Below are positions 17,829 through 24,384 of a DNA stretch of 64,000 bases, piece by piece. The notes beneath the pieces were generated by a model. The model searched no databases, was not told where the DNA came from, and was given only the letters and a program-made list of their open reading frames with translations. The stretch spans positions 62,001-126,000 of the forward strand of contig JAUHYD010000010.1 in NCBI GenBank assembly GCA_030426665.1, written 5' to 3'. Each line of letters begins with the position of its first letter. The first letter of the stretch is position 1. The position numbers and the translations under genes are program-made. This DNA comes from Bacteroidia bacterium (GTDB taxonomy: Bacteria; Bacteroidota; Bacteroidia; Chitinophagales; Chitinophagaceae).

Positions 17829-18331
17829 TGTAAATCAAATTTTGAATTGAAAAATAAATGCGTAGCATTTTCAGCTTCCTTAATTCGCTTTTTATTGTCA
17901 TCGGCCAAAACGTCATTGACAGTGTTTAGTATTGCTTTCTCCTTAGCTACGATTCTAAAATAGCGTTTTCGTGCTTCCTTTTCGTCTATTTCATTCTTAT
18001 CGACTTCGTGCCATAACATGTGCAGTTCATGATATTGATTAAAATAAAACCCAATTACATCATTCAGTTTCTTATACTCTATGTCTGACGGAAACAATTT
18101 TGGTGTAACCAATTTCAACAAATTAACCGCCGCAATAATAATGCAAGCAATAAATGGAAAACCAGTCCCAATCTTCCAAATACCTGCACCCATAATTACA
18201 CCTCCACTTGAAAAAACAATAGTGAAAATACTCACTATATTTGCCGCTCTTCTATAGAATTGACAAGTTTTTTCAGTATAAATTTGCGTAAATTTTGCTT
18301 CTGTCAAGTCTTTCCAAATATCGTCTTTCAT
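17825..18331 (-). CDS. Two-TM SLATT-like membrane protein
   Basis: 168 residues from ATG 18331 (an in-frame TTG at 18340 is rejected). A charged N-terminal helix is followed by two adjacent transmembrane segments (~31-49 NIVSIFTIVFSSGGVIMGA and ~56-74 GFPFIACIIIAAVNLLKLV) and a long helical C-terminus (~85-168) rich in Glu and Lys. This is the architecture of SLATT domains, predicted pore-forming effectors in nucleotide-signalling conflict systems (Burroughs/Aravind classification). No sensor domain is fused and no SMODS or SLOG gene is adjacent. It is transcribed with the 58-residue protein and divergent from the LRAT-like gene. The assignment rests on topology and needs a profile search. 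Confidence 0.6.
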   Translation of the reverse strand: MKDDIWKDLTEAKFTQIYTEKTCQFYRRAANIVSIFTIVFSSGGVIMGAGIWKIGTGFPFIACIIIAAVNLLKLVTPKLFPSDIEYKKLNDVIGFYFNQYHELHMLWHEVDKNEIDEKEARKRYFRIVAKEKAILNTVNDVLADDNKKRIKEAENATHLFFNSKFDLQ

Positions 18332-18351
18332 TTCACTCAATTACAATTAAT

Positions 18352-18359
18352 CAAATTTA
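18352..18359 (-). promoter_or_regulatory. -7 element TAAATTTG for the SLATT-like gene
   Basis: On the minus strand TAAATTTG matches TAnnTTTG, 20 nt before the ATG at 18331. Confidence 0.45.
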
Positions 18360-18485
18360 TATCGAATTAAGTAAATTACCTCAGTTATAATTGAAATTGT
18401 TGAACATTTCTTCATACAATAAATCAAATAATTCGCAAAGGTATTCCATCCAACGATAAAAAGTTTTCCACAAAACGTTAGAAAC

Positions 18486-18493
18486 TATATTTG
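18486..18493 (+). promoter_or_regulatory. -7 element TATATTTG for the LRAT-like operon
   Basis: TATATTTG matches TAnnTTTG, 43 nt before the ATG at 18537. With the minus-strand element it makes a divergent promoter pair between two cargo operons. Confidence 0.45.
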
Positions 18494-18536
18494 AAATAAT
18501 TACTTTTCAGTCTGTATATTGCGAATAAAGACTTAT

Positions 18537-18974
18537 ATGCGCTATCGAACTTTTGCACAAGCAAACAACTTAAAATCTGGGGACGTAGTAATATCACCCA
18601 AAACACTACTTAACATCGTTGACCACTATGTCGTTTTTTTGGGCGTGAACGAATTAAGTCAAGAAATTTATATTGAAAACGACTATAGGAACGGCGTTCA
18701 ATTGATATCTGGCGAAGTATTTTCGTATAAAAATCCAAGAGCGACGGGAATAAGAAAGTTAAATGGCGATGATACTCAGAGATATTGGGCAGTAGAAAGA
18801 GCAAAGTCACTTCTTACTGCAAAGTATGATTTAGAAAGGTTTAACTGCGAAAATTTTGCGAATTACGTTCAGTACGGTGTTTCTTTCAGCAAACAAGTCA
18901 ATGTTGCAAGAAAAATGGTTGTTGCTGGGGCAATATTAACAATTGCAACAGCATTTCAACGGTCATTTAATTAG
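18537..18974 (+). CDS. LRAT-like (permuted NlpC/P60) protein with C-terminal membrane helix
   Basis: 145 residues from ATG 18537. The LRAT fold is shown by the SGDVVIS start strand, the catalytic His in VDHYVVFLG (H30) and the nucleophile Cys in RFNCENFANYVQYG (C104), which matches the NCEHF-type motif of lecithin:retinol acyltransferase relatives. A hydrophobic segment at ~127-142 (MVVAGAILTIATAF) would anchor the tail in a membrane, as in eukaryotic HRASLS proteins. Members act as phospholipid acyltransferases/hydrolases or peptidases. It begins an operon: the next gene starts 5 nt after its stop. The substrate here is unknown. Confidence 0.75.
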   Translation: MRYRTFAQANNLKSGDVVISPKTLLNIVDHYVVFLGVNELSQEIYIENDYRNGVQLISGEVFSYKNPRATGIRKLNGDDTQRYWAVERAKSLLTAKYDLERFNCENFANYVQYGVSFSKQVNVARKMVVAGAILTIATAFQRSFN

Positions 18975-18979
18975 AAAAT

Positions 18980-19186
18980 ATGAGTGCAACTTTCTTTTAC
19001 ATCGGAACTATCCCCAAAACAGTATTGGCATCTAATTTGCCTGATGAACTTCCCAATAAAATATGGGAACAACAATCACAATTTGCGCCGACATTAACGG
19101 TTTCAAATATTAAAATTTTAGAACACGCATACGTAGATGCCGAACCTAACTGTTGGATGGTGTATGCTAAATGGAAGCAAGTTTGA
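18980..19186 (+). CDS. 68-residue protein, unknown, downstream of the LRAT-like gene
   Basis: ATG 18980 lies 5 nt after the stop of the LRAT-like gene, so cotranscription is near certain. The sequence is mixed alpha/beta (a VSNIKILEHAYVDAEPNCWM strand-rich core) with no membrane segment and no recognised family. It could be a partner or immunity-type protein for the LRAT-like enzyme, but this is only suggested by linkage. Confidence 0.55.
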   Translation: MSATFFYIGTIPKTVLASNLPDELPNKIWEQQSQFAPTLTVSNIKILEHAYVDAEPNCWMVYAKWKQV

Positions 19187-19240
19187 GCGACAATTCGTCA
19201 CAATCATCGCTCAAATATTTTGCAATTCACTTTTATGCTT

Positions 19241-19549
19241 ATGGATAAATTCATTAATATACTATTGGAGTTGAGTTCATTAAAAGAACAGGTGTCTATT
19301 CCTGTTAGGTATTCGATAGAAGAAGAAAACAGAGCTGTAATTGTATATAATTGCAAGATTGACCTACCAGACGATAAAATTCCAGCATGGTTGAAACCTG
19401 AAAAATTTACCATAAGAAGAATTAGTCGAAACTCTGTTACTTCATCAGGCTTCAAACCACAAGTTTTATGGAAAAGTATTGACGGTGCTTTATTCGCCGA
19501 TGCAACCATGCAGCACATAAGGATTAGAGAGGCTCAATACAACAAATAA
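19241..19549 (+). CDS. 102-residue protein, unknown
   Basis: Starts at ATG 19241 or ATG 19235. It has an N-terminal helix (FINILLELSSLKEQV) and then a beta-rich part with PVRYSIEEENRAVIVYNCKI and a W-containing end (QVLWKSIDGALFADATMQ). No family is recognised. It lies 54 nt after the 68-residue gene on the same strand, probably in the same cargo operon, and is convergent with the XRE repressor. Confidence 0.55.
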   Translation: MDKFINILLELSSLKEQVSIPVRYSIEEENRAVIVYNCKIDLPDDKIPAWLKPEKFTIRRISRNSVTSSGFKPQVLWKSIDGALFADATMQHIRIREAQYNK

Positions 19550-19607
19550 AGCCCCTCCAATAGTCAAAAACTGGCAACGAAGCAGCTATTGCAGAAAAAA
19601 AATGACA

Positions 19608-19868
19608 TTATTTATCCCAGCTTTCTTCGGGAATTGGTTTTTCTGGCAGCAAATCTTTTATTTGGAAACCCAATTCAAAAGCGAGCCTATTAATTTGGTC
19701 TAAGCTATAAGAACTTGGACTATTGGGGCTTTCCACCTGCCCAACAAAGCCCCTTGAAACCTCCAGTATAGCTGCTACGGCATCTTGTGATAAACCTTTT
19801 TGACGGCGCAATTCTGCAACCTTATCAGCTACAGCCATTTCAAATTTTGATTTTTGCGCCCTACCCAT
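19608..19868 (-). CDS. XRE-family repressor
   Basis: 86 residues. The HTH_3 domain spans ~12-72: VADKVAELRRQKGLSQDAVA, AILEVSRGFVGQVE, then LDQINRLAFELGF. A short acidic tail follows (LLPEKPIPEESWDK). It is divergent from the gene at 20000, and the inverted repeat at 19901-19921 lies 32 nt upstream of its start. It is probably the element's own repressor, controlling itself and the 235-residue membrane protein (inference from layout). Confidence 0.88.
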   Translation of the reverse strand: MGRAQKSKFEMAVADKVAELRRQKGLSQDAVAAILEVSRGFVGQVESPNSPSSYSLDQINRLAFELGFQIKDLLPEKPIPEESWDK

Positions 19869-19900
19869 GAAAGGGCAAGTAAAGAATTGCTATATTTTTC

Positions 19901-19921
19901 TTGCTTAGTATAACTAAGCAA
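19901..19921. promoter_or_regulatory. Operator candidate for the XRE repressor
   Basis: Perfect 9 bp arms TTGCTTAGT (19901-19909) and ACTAAGCAA (19913-19921) with a 3 nt centre, inside the divergent promoter region of the XRE gene and the gene at 20000. Extra TTGC/GCAA half-sites lie close by. Confidence 0.7.
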
Positions 19922-19999
19922 TTTACTTTAGCATAAAATGACGGTCAGAAGGTAGCTACTATTTTGCTGAACTTGCCATTGTAGAGAAAAAAAACAATT

Positions 20000-20707
20000 A
20001 TGGAAACTTATAGCAATTACCAGCAAATAGTGCAAGATATATATGAAAAGTATAATCCTGAAAATTTAGAAGAAATACCTTCGCTAATGGATGAATATCA
20101 AGGCAATGAAACTACACTCATAAATAGACTATTTACAATATATAGCATAGAGAAAGAGGAACAGCAGGAATATTTTGCGACAAACACTTATACCATGCCT
20201 GAGGCAGAGCCAAGTGCTGGTAAGGTAATAGCAGTTATAGTTATGATTCTATTTGCGTGTATTATTGGATATCTATTTTATGACAATCAAACATCACAAC
20301 AAACAAGTATTTCTAAATACACAGGCGTAGTCGACACCATATCAGCATTTAGGTTACAAAGAAAATATGAGTCCAATGAAGTTAGCGCAGACAATCAATA
20401 TACAAATAAACCAATAGTTGTAAAAGGGATAATTGGAACAATAGCAAAAAGTGACGATGGCTCGTTCACTTACATAACTGTCACGGCTGGCGGTAGCAGC
20501 AAGTATCCAGAAGTCTTGGTGCAGTGCATTCTATCAGCAAAATGCATTGCTCAAATTGCCAATGTTCAAAGCGGTATGCCAATAGCAATAGTTGGTATGA
20601 ACTTAGGCAAAAAAATAGTGGAAAGGAACGGCTCTGATATCAAACTACATCACTTACTTATGACAGAATGTGTAATTGTTTCAACTGACGACAATATGAT
20701 GTTCTAA
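20000..20707 (+). CDS. Membrane-anchored tRNA_anti-like (OB-fold) protein
   Basis: 235 residues. Residues ~1-70 are cytosolic and acidic, one transmembrane helix spans ~76-95 (VIAVIVMILFACIIGYLFY), and the C-terminal ~130-235 has the pattern of the tRNA_anti-like OB-fold family: NEVSADNQYTNKPIVVKGII, a central YITVTAGG strand, a Cys-containing strand and VGMNLGKKIV before a final LMTECVIV. The OB fold would lie outside the cytoplasm. Such domains occur in Bacteroidota secreted and phage-linked proteins with unknown function. Its promoter region is shared with the XRE repressor. Confidence 0.7.
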   Translation: METYSNYQQIVQDIYEKYNPENLEEIPSLMDEYQGNETTLINRLFTIYSIEKEEQQEYFATNTYTMPEAEPSAGKVIAVIVMILFACIIGYLFYDNQTSQQTSISKYTGVVDTISAFRLQRKYESNEVSADNQYTNKPIVVKGIIGTIAKSDDGSFTYITVTAGGSSKYPEVLVQCILSAKCIAQIANVQSGMPIAIVGMNLGKKIVERNGSDIKLHHLLMTECVIVSTDDNMMF

Positions 20708-21126
20708 TTCCACGGAATAGAAAGCTTTTTCTAACACTTAATCAAATAGACACTAAACGCAAGTCAAAGTAACAATACCTGCTAACTAATTATAGAAAGC
20801 CCGTAACGACAGGAAAAACGTCCGTTACTGTCATTCTGTTTGATGCTGTGTTTGTACCAGAATTATGTTCTTTTACACCGACCGTTGCATTTCAGTGTAA
20901 AAGCCACAAGAACTGACCCAGAAAAACGCAATAGTGTGCAATGAGAAAAATAGAACATGCAACATCGTAACCTGCACAACCCTTGTTATCAAAATAACTT
21001 ATGCTATGTCATGCATTTTACGGGTACGCATAGTATGTTTGTTCTATACCACAATAACAGTTCTTTGAGGCAAGGATTATACGGCAAACCAAAACAAGTA
21101 TAAAACGGAGAAAAGTACCGAAGTTG
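20708..21126. other. Noncoding right end of the element
   Basis: No gene seen. It contains the hairpin at 20867-20913 and a GGGTAC at about 21022, and leads into the arm-type repeat. Confidence 0.5.
20867..20913. repeat. Imperfect long hairpin
   Basis: TTTTACAC (20871-20878) pairs with GTGTAAAA (20895-20902), and the outer GTTC.. (20867-) pairs with ..GAAC (to 20913) around a 5 nt bulge. No T-tract follows. Function unknown: an origin-like or regulatory structure is possible. Confidence 0.4.
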
Positions 21127-21143
21127 GGTACATTTTGGGTACA
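21127..21143 (+). repeat. Candidate arm-type recombinase site, right
   Basis: GGTACATTTTGGGTACA, identical to 13697-13713, 58 nt inside the right att core. Confidence 0.6.
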
Positions 21144-21152
21144 TGCACAAAC

Positions 21153-21184
21153 AAAAAACCCCTGAAACGTAGTGTTTACAGGAG
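21153..21184 (-). terminator. Replacement terminator for tRNA-Leu supplied by the element
   Basis: On the minus strand CTCCTGTAAAC pairs with GTTTCAGGGG (one bulge) and is followed by six U. It lies about 20 nt after the 3' end of the tRNA and inside the element, replacing the original terminator now at 13508-13567. Confidence 0.65.
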
Positions 21185-21201
21185 TTTTAAGTTTTGGTTT
21201 C

Positions 21202-21215
21202 GTGCCCGGGACTGG
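21202..21215 (+). repeat. Right attachment-site repeat (inside tRNA-Leu)
   Basis: GTGCCCGGGACTGG, identical to 13571-13584; it covers the 3' strand of the T-stem and acceptor stem. Confidence 0.85.
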
Positions 21216-21286
21216 ATTCGAACCAGCACACCCGTGAAGGCGCTGCGACCTGAACACAGTGCGTCTACCAATTTCGCCACCCGGGC
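21203..21286 (-). tRNA. tRNA-Leu (anticodon CAG)
   Basis: 84 nt class II tRNA. Acceptor stem GCCCGGG/CCCGGGC with discriminator A, D-stem GCG/CGC, anticodon stem CTGTG/CGCAG around the loop TTCAGGT (anticodon CAG), long variable arm, and T-loop TTCGAAT. CCA is not encoded. Its 3' end is the integration target of the element. Confidence 0.95.
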
Positions 21287-21369
21287 AGTTATGGATTGTG
21301 TTTCAGGGAGCGCAAAAGTAATAAACTTTATTTGATTTTGATATTTCGAACAGCTATTTATTAGGCAAA

Positions 21370-23022
21370 TCAATTCTTAAAGTACTCCTTCAGTTCGCCA
21401 TCGAAATACTGTAGTGCATTGCGTATTGGCAAGGGCAATCCTCCTCCCAATGCACATAAAGAACCTATCTCCATGGTAGTAATGAGGTCAGTAAACAGCT
21501 CTCTATCCATCTTGTAATCGCTGGTCATAGCTTTTTCCACCATCTCGGCACCTCGTGTAGAGCCAAGTCGGCAGGGGAAGCATTTACCACAACTCTCGTG
21601 AGCGGTAAACTGAAAGAGATGCTTTACATACTCCACTACTTTATAGTCCGATGGCAGACATACAACAGACGCGTGCCCAAGTAAAAACCCGGCTTGTGCA
21701 AAAGACTCAAAATCGACTGTCAGTGCATCAATCTTATCAACAGGCACAAGACCACCAAGAGGACCGCCAATGTGCATTGCCTTTACGCCTGAGCGGAAAC
21801 CGCCACCCAACTCGTCTGTCACAACACGTAGGGGCGTACCCATGTCGACTTCGTATATACCGGGTCGATTGAAAAACCCGTCCAACGAAACAAGCTTTGT
21901 GCCGGTGGACTTACCTATACCTATTGCCGCAAATGCCGCCCCTCCATTATCCAGAATCCATGGAATGCATGCCAATGTCTCTACATTGTTTACTACGGTT
22001 GGCTTGTTGAACAATCCGTGCTGTGTAGGATACGGTGGTCGCACTCTTACTTCTGGTCGTTGCCCTTCTATAGATGACAGCAGAGCCGTCTCTTCGCCAC
22101 ATATATAAGCACCTTGAGCGCGTATAACTTTGAAATCGAAAGAAAAACCGGAACCTAAAATGTTTTCGCCAATGAAACCTTTTGCCCTTATGTCGTCAAT
22201 AGCCTGTTGGGTTATGTCGATTGCCTCCGGGTATTCGCCACGGATGTATACCACACCGGTATTAGCACCTGCAATAAATCCGGCAATTATCATACCCAGC
22301 AATACTGCATGCGGACGCTCCTCTAAAAGATAACGGTCACTATAGGCTCCCGGGTCACCCTCATCGGCATTGCAAACGATAAACTTAGTGTTGCCCTCAG
22401 TGTTCTTGCAAGACTCCAGTTTGAAGCTAATCGGGAAACCTGCTCCACCACGACCACGAAGACCTGACGTTTTCAGCTCAGCCAATAGCGCATCTGGTGT
22501 TGACTTCAATGCTTTATCAAGTGTTTTATAAAACGAATCTATCCCGGGAAATTCGCATGTAAGTACGGCAGTACCTACAGAAGCCACATTGTATTTATCG
22601 ACGGGCAAAACCGTGCCATCTTTAATGTCAGCTACTTTATCAATATCGCTACCTGAATAATTATGACCTTCAAAATGAAACGAACTGTTCTCATGGCAAC
22701 GCCCCAGGCAGCACATCTCGCCTATTTCACCTTCGGCAAACACACCATTCAGCTTTTCACGCACCTTTGCCTGAGTACCCGCTGTCATGCAAGAGCTGCC
22801 ATTACAGACATACACTTTTTTACCCTGATTTTCGGGACGAGTAAAATCGTAAAATGAAGCTGCCCCATAAACATTGGCAGTACCCATCAGAAACTCCTCT
22901 GCCAATTTCTCAGCATTTTCCTTTGTTACCGCGCCGGTTTCGGTGGCAGCAATACCAAGTTCCTCAAATAGATTTTCTCTCAAGCCTTTCCTGCCTGACA
23001 GTTCGCTTAGGTTCTTAGACAT
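21370..23022 (-). CDS. NuoE-NuoF fusion type NADH-binding oxidoreductase
   Basis: 550 residues. Part 1 (~1-125) is a thioredoxin-like [2Fe-2S] domain with ligands C73, C78 (YVCNGSSC) and C105, C109 (CLGRC). Part 2 (~160-460) is the 51 kDa FMN/NADH domain with GRGGAGFP (~190) and the GEETALLSSIEG segment, then an SLBB-like region. Part 3 carries the [4Fe-4S] ligands C478, C481, C484 (SCGKCFPC) and C523 (SLCALGG). It would oxidise NADH and pass electrons on. No complex I, hydrogenase or formate dehydrogenase subunit lies beside it, so the electron acceptor is unknown. It differs from classic nuoE and nuoF by being one chain. Confidence 0.88.
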   Translation of the reverse strand: MSKNLSELSGRKGLRENLFEELGIAATETGAVTKENAEKLAEEFLMGTANVYGAASFYDFTRPENQGKKVYVCNGSSCMTAGTQAKVREKLNGVFAEGEIGEMCCLGRCHENSSFHFEGHNYSGSDIDKVADIKDGTVLPVDKYNVASVGTAVLTCEFPGIDSFYKTLDKALKSTPDALLAELKTSGLRGRGGAGFPISFKLESCKNTEGNTKFIVCNADEGDPGAYSDRYLLEERPHAVLLGMIIAGFIAGANTGVVYIRGEYPEAIDITQQAIDDIRAKGFIGENILGSGFSFDFKVIRAQGAYICGEETALLSSIEGQRPEVRVRPPYPTQHGLFNKPTVVNNVETLACIPWILDNGGAAFAAIGIGKSTGTKLVSLDGFFNRPGIYEVDMGTPLRVVTDELGGGFRSGVKAMHIGGPLGGLVPVDKIDALTVDFESFAQAGFLLGHASVVCLPSDYKVVEYVKHLFQFTAHESCGKCFPCRLGSTRGAEMVEKAMTSDYKMDRELFTDLITTMEIGSLCALGGGLPLPIRNALQYFDGELKEYFKN

Positions 23023-23116
23023 AATTTATACCTTTATTCTCTTTGAATTAGTACCAACGGAAAGGTACACAATTTTTACTTTTTTGCGTTTCGAATCTAA
23101 TAATGTTAGCGGCAAC

Positions 23117-24373
23117 ATGAAAAAATGGCCCCTACTCCTATTTACTTTTGTCATGCTTACTGTGCATGCGCGTTCACAAACAGCCGCGGAATTATTGCAG
23201 CGTGGCAAACAAATAGTCCTATCTACCCACAAGCAACCGGATGAGTCTCCTGCAAAATACGACGAAGCGATAAAGTACCTGAAAAAAGCTGCGGAACTTG
23301 CACCTGACAACCCCGAGACTCACTATTTTCTGGGGAGTGCCTACGACTATCAAGCGTTTCCCGATTTCGGCGAACACATCAGAGTAGATAAACAGTCTTC
23401 CTTATTGGCAAGTGAAGAGTTTGAAAGGGTCATACGGTTATCGCCAAATTATTACGGCGAAGTGATCGCATTAGACCCATACGCGAAAATTGCCAGCATC
23501 TGGGGTTGTCTCGGCTTCTCCTATCTGGTAAACAATCGCCCGGATTCCGCCAAGTGGGCGTTTATGGAAGGCAGGAGGCGCGGAGGCTTTTCAGACTTCT
23601 CATTGGAATTCTATCGAACGATATTAAAGCGCTTACAGCCAAATACAACATATGTTACCTATGGCGACTTTTCTACAATGAATATTTGGTATTTGCAAAC
23701 TGTTGAACATTTACGAAATGACGTTGCTGTATTAAACATTAACACAATACAAATCCCCTGGGTATCCCAATTTATCTATAGACAACATCCATCCATATTT
23801 ACATCGGCGGCGGTTGTAAATGATACCATCCCAAATACGCAATGGGAAGAACAAACTATCAGTATCGCTATTGGCAATTCCGACAAAACATTTCAGTGGC
23901 GTGTACCGCCAAGAGAATACGGCAACTATAAATACATTCTCAGGTCAGACCGAATGCTAATAGATATTGTAAAAAATACCAGACTAACCAAACCCGTCTA
24001 TTTTGATGCCGGATTTGCTATGAGTGAGATAGCCGGGCTTGGCGACTACCTGTTAGATGACATCTTGTTCCTTCGACTTAGCCCTCTGGAAAATAAAGAA
24101 TGGGCCTCCAACTACTTCAGGGTGGTAGAGGCATTTCCCTTTGAACTACTTACAAAAATAGACCACGCACATACTGCCGAAACGGACATTGCCGAAATAG
24201 AAAAAGTTTCAATGATTGTCGCCATTAGTCGCTTAATGAATAGCGGAAGGCACCGTGAAGCAGAACGAATCTATATGAAACTACAAAAACATATGCCGGC
24301 AGATAAGTTCCCGGATAAAATGATAGAAATTAAAAATGCCAGAAAAAAATTAGAGGAAGAGTTTGGTCGATAG
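23117..24373 (+). CDS. Secreted TPR-repeat protein
   Basis: 418 residues from ATG 23117, where a signal peptide begins (MKKWPLLLFTFVMLTVHARS, then QTAAELL). A TPR-like region (~20-190) contains YDEAIKYLKKAAELAPDNPETHYFLGSAYDY and similar helices (quoted in pieces: YDEAIKYLKKAAELAPDNP; ETHYFLGSAYDY). The middle has a W-rich beta segment (QTISIAIGNSDKTFQWRVPP) and the end has another helical pair (SRLMNSGRHREAERIYMKLQ). Position in the envelope is inferred from the signal peptide. No enzymatic motif is seen. It is convergent with the ABC-F gene. Confidence 0.8.
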   Translation: MKKWPLLLFTFVMLTVHARSQTAAELLQRGKQIVLSTHKQPDESPAKYDEAIKYLKKAAELAPDNPETHYFLGSAYDYQAFPDFGEHIRVDKQSSLLASEEFERVIRLSPNYYGEVIALDPYAKIASIWGCLGFSYLVNNRPDSAKWAFMEGRRRGGFSDFSLEFYRTILKRLQPNTTYVTYGDFSTMNIWYLQTVEHLRNDVAVLNINTIQIPWVSQFIYRQHPSIFTSAAVVNDTIPNTQWEEQTISIAIGNSDKTFQWRVPPREYGNYKYILRSDRMLIDIVKNTRLTKPVYFDAGFAMSEIAGLGDYLLDDILFLRLSPLENKEWASNYFRVVEAFPFELLTKIDHAHTAETDIAEIEKVSMIVAISRLMNSGRHREAERIYMKLQKHMPADKFPDKMIEIKNARKKLEEEFGR

Positions 24374-24384
24374 CACACGTTTAG

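Larger units (their letters stand above)
13571..21215. mobile_element. Integrated 7.6 kb element in tRNA-Leu with gpII-like replication gene
   Basis: Bounded by the 14 bp direct repeat GTGCCCGGGACTGG at 13571-13584 and 21202-21215, the latter inside the 3' end of an intact tRNA-Leu. Inside are a tyrosine recombinase, an excisionase-like protein, a gpII-like replication initiator, an XRE repressor with operator, and accessory genes. A 17 bp repeat (13697-13713, 21127-21143) sits near both ends and fits arm-type recombinase sites. The cargo genes are visibly more AT-rich than the flanks. No Zot-like ATPase, coat protein, relaxase or coupling protein was recognised, so how it transfers is unclear. 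The Bacteroides element NBU1 likewise uses a 14 bp core in tRNA-Leu (established knowledge). Confidence 0.88.

Noticed and set aside
13571..21215. Complete inovirus prophage
   Set aside because: Only the gpII-like initiator points that way; no Zot-like ATPase, major coat or secretin-type gene could be recognised.
21018..21335. Short open frames across the tRNA-Leu
   Set aside because: They overlap a fully folded tRNA gene and att site and have no protein-like character.
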